From the NCBI RefSeq assembly GCF_000835495.1, contig NW_015622541.1, positions 7,936,001-8,000,000 of the forward strand: DNA of 64,000 nucleotides, written 5' to 3'. Source of the DNA: Cladophialophora immunda. Taxonomy: Eukaryota > Ascomycota > Eurotiomycetes > Chaetothyriales > Herpotrichiellaceae. Under the pieces are notes generated by a model. It was not told the DNA's origin, made no database searches, and worked only from the letters and a program-made list of their open reading frames with translations. Each line of letters begins with the position of its first letter. Position 1 is the stretch's first letter. Below are positions 32,550-43,630 of the stretch, in pieces. The position numbers and the translations under genes were made by a program.

Positions 32550-35395
32550 TCACGCCGTGAGCACCACGTGGTGCAGTTGCCACACTGCGTTCACCTCGTT
32601 CACATTGTAAAAGGGCTCTGGCACCTTGAAATTGCCCCATTCACCTGTCAGTTGCATGCACAGGTAGGTCAATACCTCCTCCGTCCAGCTCCCTGACATG
32701 ACTAGCGCCGAGCGAATCATCTCCATCGCCCTCATACAGCTGTCCTCAGCCAATGGCTTGCCCAGCGACAAGATGCGATCAATGTGGTAATTGAAAACCA
32801 GTCTGTCGGACTGCGGCGTCATGTCGTTCGGGAAGACGATTTGCAATACTGTCTGGCCAGTTCCGCGCACCGAATTCCATTGCTCTTGTGTCGGATGCAC
32901 GATGCTTCCATCAAGCATCTCGACGTCGTTGAAGATGAAATAGTCAGAGTCTTCCATGGCACGGTACACTGCCTGTCTGTGACGCTCGACAATGTCATGG
33001 TATCGGCCAAAGATGTAGGGTCGCTTGGGGAGTTGCCTAGGGCGAATGGTATCTCTATCTATTGGTCCGTTGATCTTGTTCCTGCCACATTCCATAGCCC
33101 AGTGGCGTTGAATGTCGTCGTACAAGTGCTGCTTTCTGCAGTAGCGGCTGAAGCTGTCAGTCCCACAGGCGGGGCAGATAACCACGGCGCAATCTAACAG
33201 GATCATCAACGTTAGCAGGCTTTTCGCTGTTGGAGATTCACTGGCGCCATATTGCATCGAGGACTTACCCCAGCAACTGGTCATGTTACGGCAGTCGGGT
33301 TTCAAACACCTCAAACGCGGATCAAAGCTGTCGAATTTGAATCCAGCAGAAGGGGGTTGGGGCTCTTGATCACCAGATTGGGGACGCTGCAGAACGTTGG
33401 TAAGCGACCAGCCAAAACGACAGACAGGACAGAAAGCATACCTCGCAACGTTCCAAACCCTCGTTGGTCGAAGTGGTTGTCTGATTCTCTGAAGTAGTCT
33501 TGCAGTTTTCATGTTCCTTCTTCTGTGTATGTTCTTCGGTCTTCCCAACCACAACTGCACCGCCTCCTTCTCCTTGTTCGTTGTCTTGTTGACTTTTGTC
33601 AGAAGAGCTGATGGCAACATCTTTATTCGAGAAATCTGCTTGAGTTACCGTCCGGTCAGAATCACTCGAATGTCGAGAAGCAGTGCCATCAGAATCTTGG
33701 TCCAGCTCCACGGCTGTACGAGTCTTACTGGATTTCCCGCGCTTGCCCTTCTGCTTCCGCTTCGTCGACGGTGCTGCGCTCAAAGTATTCGCGGGATTGT
33801 CTCCACCAGGGTTAACAGCGGGCAAGGGCAGGGCAGGGGCTGATGATGGATTTGTGGGCGGTCCGGAGAGTGTAACATCAGCCATGTTGTCCACAATGCT
33901 AGAGAAGCTGTTGTCCCCTGAAGGTTGGGCTGCCTCATTCGATGATGTCTTGTCCTGTGCAACCGTTTTTTTGTGCGGTTTCTTTTTGGTCGGTCTCTTC
34001 TTCTTGCCCTTCTTTGTGGAAGTTGCCTGCACATTCGCCGCGGGCTCTGGTATCGACGGTTTGGTCATTGTGCTTGCAGAAGGAGAGCTTGAAGGTGATG
34101 AAGAAGACGAAGAGGGGGATGGCCGTGAATGAGGGTTATCTAGGTGTGAACGAGACCCTGGACCGGCAGAAATATTATGTTCACTGCCATCTTCCGCCGA
34201 GACGTCGCGATCACTAGGGGCGAGCGTTTCCGGGGCTGCGGCAGTTCCTTCATCGACAACGTTCGAATTCGTGTAAAATTGGCCTCGCCTGATGGTTTCC
34301 ACAAGAACGACTGCCTCTGTTCGCCTGCCAGGTTCATTGATGAAGCGGCGAGCTTCCGAGAAGATTCGCATCGCCGTCATGACAGCTACAGCCATATCGT
34401 GCTGTATGAAGTCAGCCCAAAATATTCGATTGTCCAAAGGACTTTGGAGACTCACAACTGGAGCAACACTTGATCGAAACCACGAGCGCACGAAATCTCG
34501 GTGGTTGATTTTGACAAACACCTGCCACGAACATTTGGCTCGGCCCAGGCCTATGTCAAAGGTATGATGGCGGTATTTGACGAGACCTGCTGAAAGCAAC
34601 GTCTTGTCGATTATGATAAGTGTCTCCTCTTGCGGCCCTGCGAAGAGGATCTCGTTTCCACTTGCATCCCTGGTGGAGAAGGGTGTCACACGTTCGGTGT
34701 TTTCAACGACCCTTTTTTGGTATTCTTGTCGAAGAGAGGCCAGCTCTTCATTTTGAACGGTCCAATTCAGTTCTTGGACTCCTTGGATGCCCAAGGGCAT
34801 CGTTTCTCGGGCAAATGATCCTTTGTCGTTGGTACTTTTGAACAGCTGTTCTGCAATGACACTCGCGATACCCAAGGCTTTGGTGTCTGTCTGGTATAAA
34901 AGGAATATCTTCTGGCAAAAGCCAGCAAGGACTTCTTCAGCGTTTCTACCTCCAAAAGCAGCACCCAGAGAGCGAGTTACTGCTACCAATTCCTCATTCT
35001 GCAGGTCGATCGAGTGGACGCGAGACCCTTCGGAGGGCCACAAGACCTTTGAATCTTTCAAGGACGAAGAATTGTGTGACACATACGCGTGGGACTGATT
35101 CAGAGTTTGACGCTGGCTCTCGGGCTGTCCCACGGACTTGTTGTCTGACCTGTGGTGAGAAGGGGCGCATCAGCAAGCAGCTCGTGACGGCTCGTGACGA
35201 CTCGAAGGGCTTCCCTTACGCGCTTGACATTGCTTCAGACCAAGAGCCGACGTTGAGTTCTTTCCAAAGAGCCTCTGTCTGCAGCTGTTCCAATAAGTGG
35301 TGGTTTAAGAGCTCTGGTGGTCCAGGAAGTCGCAGGGTCAATTTGTGAAGAAGATTCATCACGTTCGGATACATGGGCAATTCTAGTGCATCCAT
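32550..35395 (-). CDS. Unidentified 863-residue fungal protein with Cys-rich putative zinc module
   Basis: Not recognised by name. Five exons, 35395-35220, 35149-34456, 34401-33442, 33386-33269 and 33193-32550, sum to 2592 nt with every junction in phase. The start MDALELPMYPNV is the first in-frame ATG after two stops. Residues 1-60 look helical. Residues about 60-330 are a mixed alpha/beta conserved-looking region. Residues about 330-590 are low complexity (Ser, Pro, Asp, then Lys-rich KKGKKKRPTKKKPHKK). Then comes a cluster of eight Cys: CLKPDC, CWDC, CPAC, RYC and MEC. Its CPAC-x8-C spacing with the HWAMEC end loosely recalls MYND-like or ribbon zinc folds. The last 170 residues contain RYHDIVERHRQAVYRAMED and EQWNSVRGTGQ. 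The second intron is 54 nt and open in frame. Confidence 0.75.
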
Positions 35396-36072
35396 GAAAG
35401 AGTACCGGCACAAAATGGCCACGTGCGCCAGACGTCTCTTTCACCGAGTACTTCACCATAGCGACAACAATGTCCTAGGTTATCAACGGCCTGTCTATTT
35501 GGCTAACCATTTATTGAGGCAGTGGGGATCAGGCAGGTGAGATTCCATCTGATGTAGGTATGGTTGAATCATTTCGGCCCAGTGTCCTGTCCTTTATCAA
35601 ATTCAGGCGCTTTCATCCTACATCGGAGCAGGATTTCTCTTTGTTTCTCGCAAGAGCGCTGGGACGATGTTGGATCGACCGAGCACAAGGCCACTGCTGG
35701 AGACACTGAGGAGAACATATTGCACGAGAGCGTTCCAATTGTGTGAAATCACTTTGTATGAGAGATGCCATGCTAGTTACCAGTTACCAAACTATGGTTG
35801 ACTGCTTGATCTTGGAAGAATGATGTTGGAAAAGGGGTGCTCGCCTGCTCTACTAGACTGGAGCATGTCCGCTTAATCCATTTACGGTTAGTTCAATCAT
35901 GTGATCCGAGACCAACCCGATGCCCCCACCTGCGCCATCAACGCCTAGGTTTTCCTGAGCACCATCACCCACCTTATTGACTCCGACTACCCTTTCGTAT
36001 TCGACTACGTGCTCTTCTTTTACCGTCGTCTCTGTTTGCTGCAACCTGCCCGTTATTGCGCTTTCATAGTAG
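35396..36072. promoter_or_regulatory. Divergent intergenic region, 677 bp
   Basis: Between the starts of the Cys-rich gene (-) and the KH-domain gene (+). A CACGTG E-box-like hexamer lies at about 35420. No other feature is recognised. Confidence 0.4.
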
Positions 36073-37777
36073 ATGGCAGACCTTAGCAACATCCTCGCCG
36101 CGTTGGCGGCACAAAGACAAGGGAGCACTCCGCAAGCCGCTCCCCCTCCACCGGTTCCTGGTGCTCCCTACCCTCCGCCTCAGTACGCCACTCCTCCAGG
36201 CAGTGCACCACCCTACGGTCTACCTCAGCCCATACACTCTGGGAGTGTTGATCTGACCAACATAAAACCAGTCAGCTCGGGCTCTGTCAGCATTGCCGAT
36301 GCCGTTGCCAAAGCTCGGGGCATAGCTGCCGAAAAGGGCTTGTCTTATGACCCAAGTAGACGTACGCGAGACCCGTTTGGACTTTCGAGACGCTCATTGA
36401 CTGTTGCTGTATAGCACCCATTAACCCTTCCGATCTTCGCACTGGAAGCAGAGCATACCGACGCTCAAGGTCACCCTCTCGGTCCCCTCCGCACCGCGAG
36501 GGCTATCGCGACGTCTACAATGCCTACAGAGATGAACGACGCGGGAATGACCGCGGATACAACAGAGAGCGCTCGTTGTCTCCAAGAGGTGGGCGTTATT
36601 CTCCTGGACGATATCGCGACGATCGGTCACCAGGTCTCGACCGAGGAGGGGAAGGTGATTCGGAAATTCTACCGCTTGACAAAGGCGTAGTTGGCCTTAT
36701 CATCGGGCGCTCCGGAGAAAACCTGCGCAGGGTTGAAAACACCACGGGCGCCCGCGTCCAATTTATGGATGGACCCGAAGTTCCAGGCCCTCAACGACAC
36801 TGTAGAATATCTGGCAGTCGAGCCGCACGGGCAGCTGCCAAAGCCGAGATTTTCAGGATCATTGACGACAACGAGGTTGTAAAGAGGGGGCAGGACAAGT
36901 CGCGCACCAACCAAACCAAGGTCACGACTACCAAAGAGGGTGACAGCCTTCAAATGATGGTCCCTGACCGAACAGTGGGCTTGATTATTGGCCGAGGCGG
37001 AGAAACCATTCGAGATTTGCAAGATCGAAGCGGGTGCCATGTCAACATCGTCGGAGAAAACAAGAGTGTAAATGGCATGCGACCTGTCAACCTTATCGGC
37101 AGCGCGTCGGCTCAGCAGTACGCAAGAGATTTGATACTGGAAATTGTGGAGAGTGATCAAAAAGGCATCAGCATCAAAGACCTCCACCGTGAGCGCGAGG
37201 ACTCGCACAGCAAGATCAATGACAGTATCGTCGTACCCGGCGAGGCAGTGGGTATGATCATCGGCAAAGGTATGTTTCAAGTCATTTATGCGACGTGATA
37301 CCCAACTAATCTCCTTGCAGGGGGTGAGTCTATTCGTGATATGCAGAATCAAACAGGGTGCAAAATCAATGTCTCGCCTGCTGCTGGACGAGATATTGAA
37401 CGCGAAATTGGTCTCATTGGCAGCCGGCACGCCATCGATGCGGCCAAACGTGCCATCATGGAGAAAGTTGACGTTGTAGTAAGTGGTCGCCGTGGCGTGG
37501 CCCTTGGTGATGCAATTTCGCTAACTTGTTCCAGCGTGCTCGAACACAAGCTCGTGAACGTGAAGGTCGCGACGACTATGCGGACAGGTACCCAGGACAA
37601 CAGCCCACATATCCTCCTGCTGCGGTCGGCGTGGCCCAGGGCGTTGCGCCGCCCCCAGCTGCTGGGGCGGCAGACCCATATGCCGCGTATGGGGGCTACC
37701 AGAACTACCTTCAGATGTGGTATGCAGCCATGGCGGCTCAACAACAAGGTGGCCAAGGTCAAGGTGAGCAACGATAA
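36073..37777 (+). CDS. Three-KH-domain RNA-binding protein (FUBP-like)
   Basis: Exons are 36073-36355 (or to 36361), 36415-37269, 37321-37478 and 37535-37777, giving 512 (or 514) residues with consistent phases. It binds single-stranded nucleic acid by family. Three KH domains show the GxxG loop: VVGLIIGRSGENLRRVE, TVGLIIGRGGETIRDLQ and AVGMIIGKGGESIRDMQ. The intron inside the third KH loop splits IIGKG from GESIRD. The N terminus is Pro-rich (PPPPVPGAPYPPPQY). An Arg/Ser-rich segment (RSRSPSRSPPHRE) precedes KH1, typical of splicing-linked factors. The C terminus is Gln/Gly/Tyr-rich. Two donors (36356 or 36362) fit intron 1 equally well. The role in splicing or mRNA control is inferred from architecture. 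Confidence 0.9.
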
Positions 37778-39490
37778 GGCGCGTTGAGTGGACCAACCGT
37801 GACCTGGCTCGTGACTGTGGAATTTCGACGTCGTTGCTGGATGATCTCTAAACCCCTTGACGACCATGCTCTCGCCTCCTCGACGTCCGGATGAGTGCTC
37901 GCCATGCTGACTTGGCCAATCTTCGCACATGCTGTGACCCACCTCCTTCGAAACCACCGTCGACCTTGCAAGTTCTGGCTTCGCATGATATCGCTGTACA
38001 CTCACACACGTCTCTGTTGGTGTGACACGCCTCCTTCTCGTTCCTGACCGTTGTTCGCACTTGCGACTCGACCAAGCTCCACGTGCCGCCATCTTCGGGC
38101 CTTTGTGCCAGCTACAGGTGACGAGCAAGACGAGATGATGAACGACCACCCATATACCGGGGAACGGCATGGGAGTGCTAGTTGACATTCGCCACCTTGC
38201 ATTGTGTTGATCAACATAGCTTCAAGTACCATATTGGGGTTTGCATCCCTCGGCGCACGACATTCGACTTCTACCATGTGAATACCGTAGGTACAAGTAT
38301 TAACATGCAACTCCGCTCGGCTGTACTTGTATGTGTTGGCAGCCTCGTCACGTGGCAGATGATGGGAGGGCTGAGCAGTGATGCAAGGGGCAGTAGGCCG
38401 CAAGTAGTAAAGCTCGTTGAGGCTTGAATCATGGAATGACATCATCGCCGTTGCTGCCCCACCTTCCAGACGCCACAGGAAAAACAAGCCGCCGATCCCG
38501 TGGCTGATTTCCCCCGAATCTTGGTCGATCCTTTAAAAACCCTGCTTCGTGCCTCACCTCGTCGTCGCCTGTTTTCCTCCTGGTAGGCACCATTTGGGAA
38601 TATCGGATTGCTTCGTTGGTGTCTCCCTTCCCAGCCTCGCACCACCACCTCCTCCTCCTATGCTGCGTCCGTCCGTCGGTCTACAACTGATTCACGTCCT
38701 CGGCGGCAATTAGTGTTCCTGAGCTACGTCACGACTGCGACGGGTCGCTGCGGTGTTGGAACGGGGTTTTGGTGGCAGCTGGGGAGATGGCGAGGCAATC
38801 TGAAGAAGAATCCACTGTGCCATCTCACTTCCCGTGCGATCTGGTTTCATCTTCGACTCTCACGTGCGAGCGCGTGTCGGACGTGGGAGCAGCATGGATG
38901 AGATGGTTGGTGGGCGCTTCTTCAGCCTGGCGGCGCTATTTCTAGACTGCGCGCCAACTTTTGGTCTGGAAACATCACCACCAGCCGATATTCCTGCACC
39001 ACCGCATGTGGCAACTCTTTTGAAACGACCTCAATCTATCTCGCAATATTCAGAAGAGCCTCTTGTCGCGTGTTGGTGGTGCGCCTGCAACATGGGGTCG
39101 AGGTCGATGGGGAAAGCGGTACGTACTGGCAGAATCCTGCTCGCATCTCATTGAGCCTTATTGTTCTTATTATCCCCCCCGTTCTTTGTTTGTTCTTTGT
39201 CTATAGTCCTCCATTCACTTCCCTCGCCATTGTTGGCTGCCTCTACTCTCTTGCATGTCACGAGTCTCCTTTGTTTGTGTCATAAATAGCATTCTCGCTG
39301 CCCGAGTCTTGATGACTGCCTTTGTCGATTAATCTGCCTTGTCACTTGTATCACCACCCTCTTGGCCGAGTCGGTTTCTTTCTCTGATCTTGCAATATCA
39401 TCTACTTGTACACGTCGACACGACTTTCAAAGCAATCAAGATACTTACTTGAACTCGAACACTAGATAATTTCCCGTCGATTTCTGCAAC
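37778..39490. other. Intergenic 1.7 kb
   Basis: 3' flank of the KH gene and a long upstream region of PRM1. It is pyrimidine-rich from about 39150 to 39300, with a CACGTG at about 38350. ORFs here lack protein-like composition. An unseen leader intron or non-coding RNA cannot be excluded. Confidence 0.4.
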
Positions 39491-41704
39491 ATGTCTGCCC
39501 CGTCGGCCCTTGCGGCTGGCGCTCCTCCATCCATGCCTGCCGGCAGCCATGAGATACGAGACTACTACTCCGACCAAGGCCCACCTCGGTCGCTACCACA
39601 CACTGCACCATCCATCACACCCTACCTTGGCCTCCGGGCTCGATTATCACAGATATGGCTCAATCGATGGACCATTCTCCTCCTACTTGTCCTGGCTCGC
39701 ACCCTTATCGCAATCTCTGGAATCGACAACAATTTGGGCTCTGCGCGACGCGAAGCGCTGTCTGCCTGTTCCGACGTCGAATCGATGGGCTCCGCCATGG
39801 CTTCTATGCCTCACTACATGTCTCAGGGCGTGAACGAGGTTGCGGCGACCGGCATCGAGAAGTCGGTCAACGGTCTGATTCAGATGACCACGATGAGTGT
39901 CACGGCAGTGGAAGAGATTGTGGTCTTCGTGATCGGCATGATGACCAACACCTACCTCTGCCTGATCACTTTTGCTGTCAGCGGCAGTTTGCATTCCGTC
40001 ATCGGAGCCCTCGACTCTGCACAAGATGGTCTCAACAAACTTACACAAAATCTCGGAACCGACTTGTCGGGCGCTGTCAAAACATTCGAGGATGCCTACA
40101 ACAGTTTCATCGGTAAACTCGAGAGCTTCATTGCCTTCGGCCAAACTGTTGACCAACCGGCTCCTCTCAATCTCACTTCCGAAATGAATTCATTGAAGAA
40201 TCTCAAACTCCCAGCCAACCTTGATGCCGACCTGCAGAAACTCAACAACTCAATCCCCACTTTCGCCCAGGTCAAGAATTTCACCGAAAGCATCATCCGC
40301 CTTCCCTTCGAAGAAGTCAAGCAGCTCATGAACGAATATGTGGGCAACTATACCTTCAACCGATCCGTGTTCCCGGTCCCAGAGAAAGAGCAACTCACTT
40401 TCTGCAGTGACAACGACGGGATCAACGACTTCTTCGACGGGTTGGTCGACGTGGCTGCTCTCGCACGTAGAATCTTCATCGGCGTGCTGCTTACCCTGGC
40501 AATCCTCGCCATGATCCCAATGGCGTGGCGCGAAATGAAGCGATGGCAGAAAATGCAACAACGTAGTCAATTGGTCAGTTCCGACGCTCGTGACCCTTTG
40601 GACGTTGTCTACCTGGTCAGCCGCCCCTACACATCGGCAGCTGGAATCAAGTTATCCAACACATTCCAGTCCCAACGCAAAAAGGACCTCGTTCGTTGGG
40701 TTGTTGCGTACGCTACCTCTGACGCCGCATTGTTTGTGCTCGCGCTCGCCATAGCAGGCCTGTTCTCCTGCGCCTGTCAAGCGATCCTGCTCCGTGCCCT
40801 GGAAAAGGAAGTGCCGGACCTCACCAATCAAGTCGGTGCCTTTTCCGACAAGGTGGTTGCGCAACTCAACAATGCCTCTGAACAGTGGGCCATTGGTACC
40901 AACGCAGCCATTGCCGCCACGAGCAAGGATATCAATCAAAACATGCTGGGTTGGGTGAACACGTCCACGACCGCGATCAACGACACACTTAACGCATTTG
41001 TGGACGAAACGACACAGGTCCTCAACACCACATTCGGCGGGACAATATTGTACGACCCAATCATGGAGGTTCTTAACTGCCTTGTCTTGCTCAAGATCCA
41101 GGGCATCGAGAAGGGTCTCACCTGGGTTCATGATAACGCGCACATCGACTTTCCACTGCTTCCGAATGATACCTTCAGTCTAGGCGCCGTAGCCAGCCTG
41201 GCGGACTCCAGCAATCCCTCCGACTCATTTCTCGCGAGTCCGGGGGACACCACAAGCGACAAGATTTCGGAGGCTGTCGCAAGATTCATCGACGAACTGG
41301 AGGATACTATTCGGACGGAAGCGATCATCTCAGCCGTCATCCTGCTTGTCTGGGTCTCAGTCGTGCTCATGGGCATTGTCCGAGCATTGATGCTCTGGGG
41401 CAGGCGAGACAAAGTCCGCGGCGAAGGTGGTGCGCCAGCATTCTCTTCGAGCCGCGCAACGAGCAGTGACTTTCGCTCCGATAGTCAAGGGCGGTATGCT
41501 GAATTTGCGGATATCCCATTGGCCAATGTCAATAGTTCCCGGCCATTGTCACCCGCACCAAAGTATACGCCGCCCGAAAAGTCCGTGGCGCTTGAAGAGG
41601 ACTATCAAGATTCAAAGCTAGGGTTCGCTGGACGCCGAGTATACCAAGAGTCGCAGCAGCCGCAGCTCGACAGCAAACGCCGGAGTATCTGGAATGGGAA
41701 CTGA
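39491..41704 (+). CDS. prm1: Plasma membrane fusion protein Prm1
   Basis: 737 residues, single exon. It promotes plasma-membrane merger during cell fusion (mating, hyphal anastomosis). Hydrophobic segments occur in the Prm1 order: WTILLLLVLARTLIAIS (about 58-75), VVFVIGMMTNTYLCLITFAV (about 145-165), IFIGVLLTLAILAMIPMAW (about 330-348), ALFVLALAIAGLFSCACQAILL (about 413-435) and IISAVILLVWVSVVLMGIVRAL (about 615-636). The large extracytoplasmic loops between them carry several N-glycosylation sequons (for example NLTS, NYTF, NTTF). N- and C-terminal tails are cytosolic and Ser/Pro-rich. The ATG at 39491 follows a long CT-rich leader. Confidence 0.93.
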   Translation: MSAPSALAAGAPPSMPAGSHEIRDYYSDQGPPRSLPHTAPSITPYLGLRARLSQIWLNRWTILLLLVLARTLIAISGIDNNLGSARREALSACSDVESMGSAMASMPHYMSQGVNEVAATGIEKSVNGLIQMTTMSVTAVEEIVVFVIGMMTNTYLCLITFAVSGSLHSVIGALDSAQDGLNKLTQNLGTDLSGAVKTFEDAYNSFIGKLESFIAFGQTVDQPAPLNLTSEMNSLKNLKLPANLDADLQKLNNSIPTFAQVKNFTESIIRLPFEEVKQLMNEYVGNYTFNRSVFPVPEKEQLTFCSDNDGINDFFDGLVDVAALARRIFIGVLLTLAILAMIPMAWREMKRWQKMQQRSQLVSSDARDPLDVVYLVSRPYTSAAGIKLSNTFQSQRKKDLVRWVVAYATSDAALFVLALAIAGLFSCACQAILLRALEKEVPDLTNQVGAFSDKVVAQLNNASEQWAIGTNAAIAATSKDINQNMLGWVNTSTTAINDTLNAFVDETTQVLNTTFGGTILYDPIMEVLNCLVLLKIQGIEKGLTWVHDNAHIDFPLLPNDTFSLGAVASLADSSNPSDSFLASPGDTTSDKISEAVARFIDELEDTIRTEAIISAVILLVWVSVVLMGIVRALMLWGRRDKVRGEGGAPAFSSSRATSSDFRSDSQGRYAEFADIPLANVNSSRPLSPAPKYTPPEKSVALEEDYQDSKLGFAGRRVYQESQQPQLDSKRRSIWNGN

Positions 41705-43630
41705 GATGGAGACATTGAATTGAGTTTTTGCATTGTCGGGACTACAGCCGCCCAAACATAACGAGATATGTACGACAAGATTTTGAGCATGTCAAAACTT
41801 CGTGCCAGATTTTAACTGGACAAGCCTCTCTAGAGTTGCCATACAGCGGAGAGCAAAAGAACATTTGTGGAGAAATAATGGAATTCCGATTGAGGACATC
41901 AGTGAGAAAACGAGAACAAACGGGTGGCATTGGTAATGCGTGTGTGGTGTTGAATGATGACATGCTTTGTGGAGGACATCTTCTTTGTTACGGCTTAACA
42001 ACCGCCCGGGCGCCTTGTCGAAACGAAAGGAAACAACAGGAAGATGCCCGGGCTTTTACTTTCAGGCCACAGCGAAGATGATTTCCTCAAGGTCAGCACC
42101 GAGGGACTCGAGTTCCTTCCCTGCCCCTTCTCCGGTGGCGCAGCGTGGTTCTCTCTTCCTCTGGTTGAGAGACACCCTGCTCTCTTCTCCGCCGACCTTC
42201 CGATAGCCCTACAACCCTACAGTGGCTGTCGCGCCTTGTTACTCTGTGACACGGTGTCAAGCAAGGCTTTTGGTGTTGCGATGAGACACTGTGCCGTTTT
42301 ATCGCAGCCGGAGTCGCGTGATGGAGTGGAATTATAAGTCCTTTCGATCTATATACCCTCTATTCCTCTCATTCGAGAGCGAGTCACGAGTGGTATCTCG
42401 AGGACGAAGCAGGTCTTGCACAGGACGTTCGGACACACGTTGGGTTAGAGCCCCCTTCATCCTTTTGGATGATGTTGTGTAGGCTCTTCCAACCCGGACT
42501 CCTTTTTGTTGTCGAGCTATGGTCTCGAGGGATATCTCATGGATTGTCGTTGATGTGTGCTTGGATGTTGAGGCCCTCATTTGCCGTTGCCGTCTAGCCT
42601 TTTTTTATTGTCATCTCGGAGACTTCGCGTTTCAACCGCAGCCATTGTCTCTTCACTGATCGTCGGAGAAAGTCGAAAGCTGAGGCTTCGGTGAGATGGC
42701 AGGATGAGATGGTCTGGCTCCAACACGAATGAGTTCGCCTTCGAAACGAGATTTGGCATGCTGCTTCCAGTGTGCTCGACTGTGTCCATCAATTCCTGAT
42801 TGGTCTCTCAATGCATGTATCCCACGAGCCAATCATGCAGTCGGGACTTGTTGGAAGTCAGCCAGCTGTGGTATCGCTTCGAAGAAGGCGCCCTCCTCCA
42901 TAAGCTTCTGGTGGATCGGATTCCAGCATGCAGCATCCGATTTCTCCGGTATGCAGAGGCCTATGGCGGAGGGTGCGGGCTCGCGAGCCTTGCTCCGAGA
43001 ACCCCTTCCCTCAACCCCAACCGAAAAAAGAAAAAAAGGAAAAAAAGAAAAGCCGTGGGCTGGGTCCAGAATTGTCTGGGTTGTTGTCAATCTGCGTGCC
43101 TCTGTCCTGCTAGAGCGCTACAAAGAGGCGGGATGACAAGTTTGGTCACGTAGGAAGATAGCAGTCTTGGATAGATACCGAAATATCAGGATTCAGCCCG
43201 ACAAACCTTTGGATTCTCCCTGTGTAATTGTTCGTTCTTTTCCAAGCGGCGACGACGACGAAGACAGTGAATGGCACATGTCTTTGATGGCCTCCCTCCA
43301 ATTCAGCCTCGTTCCTCCCCCGAACTAGGCATGTGGCGCAGGCAATCCACGAGGCTGTGCCTTGATTGACGTGGCAGCCTTCGATTCGATCTCAGCCACA
43401 TTTCCACCACTTCATCTCTTCCCCCATCTCTGCCATCATTGACAATTCTCTCTCTTGACATGCCCTTTCAATCCTCGTATCAGCCATCAACTGGCCCCCG
43501 ACTGCTCGAGTCAATGATATTCCGGGCTGCAATTGCCGAAACAATTTCCTCCACTTTCCCGAGTAAGGCTGAGTGTCGATAGGCAGCAAGCTACTCTCCT
43601 CCTCCCACCAGAAAGCTCCAGCCCTAAAAT
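41705..43630. other. Intergenic 1.9 kb
   Basis: 3' flank of PRM1 and upstream region of the STAND gene. It has an A-rich purine tract at 43023-43052 and two GCCCGGGC palindromes near 42005 and 42047. ORFs are short and overlapping. No gene is recognised. Confidence 0.4.

Noticed and set aside
35181..35199. Tandem CTCGTGACGG/CTCGTGACGA repeat
   Set aside because: Two short copies inside an intron of the Cys-rich gene; most likely chance or a minor slippage event.
42800..43153. ORFs around the A-rich tract upstream of the STAND gene
   Set aside because: They encode Lys-only runs from the purine tract and have no splice or family support.
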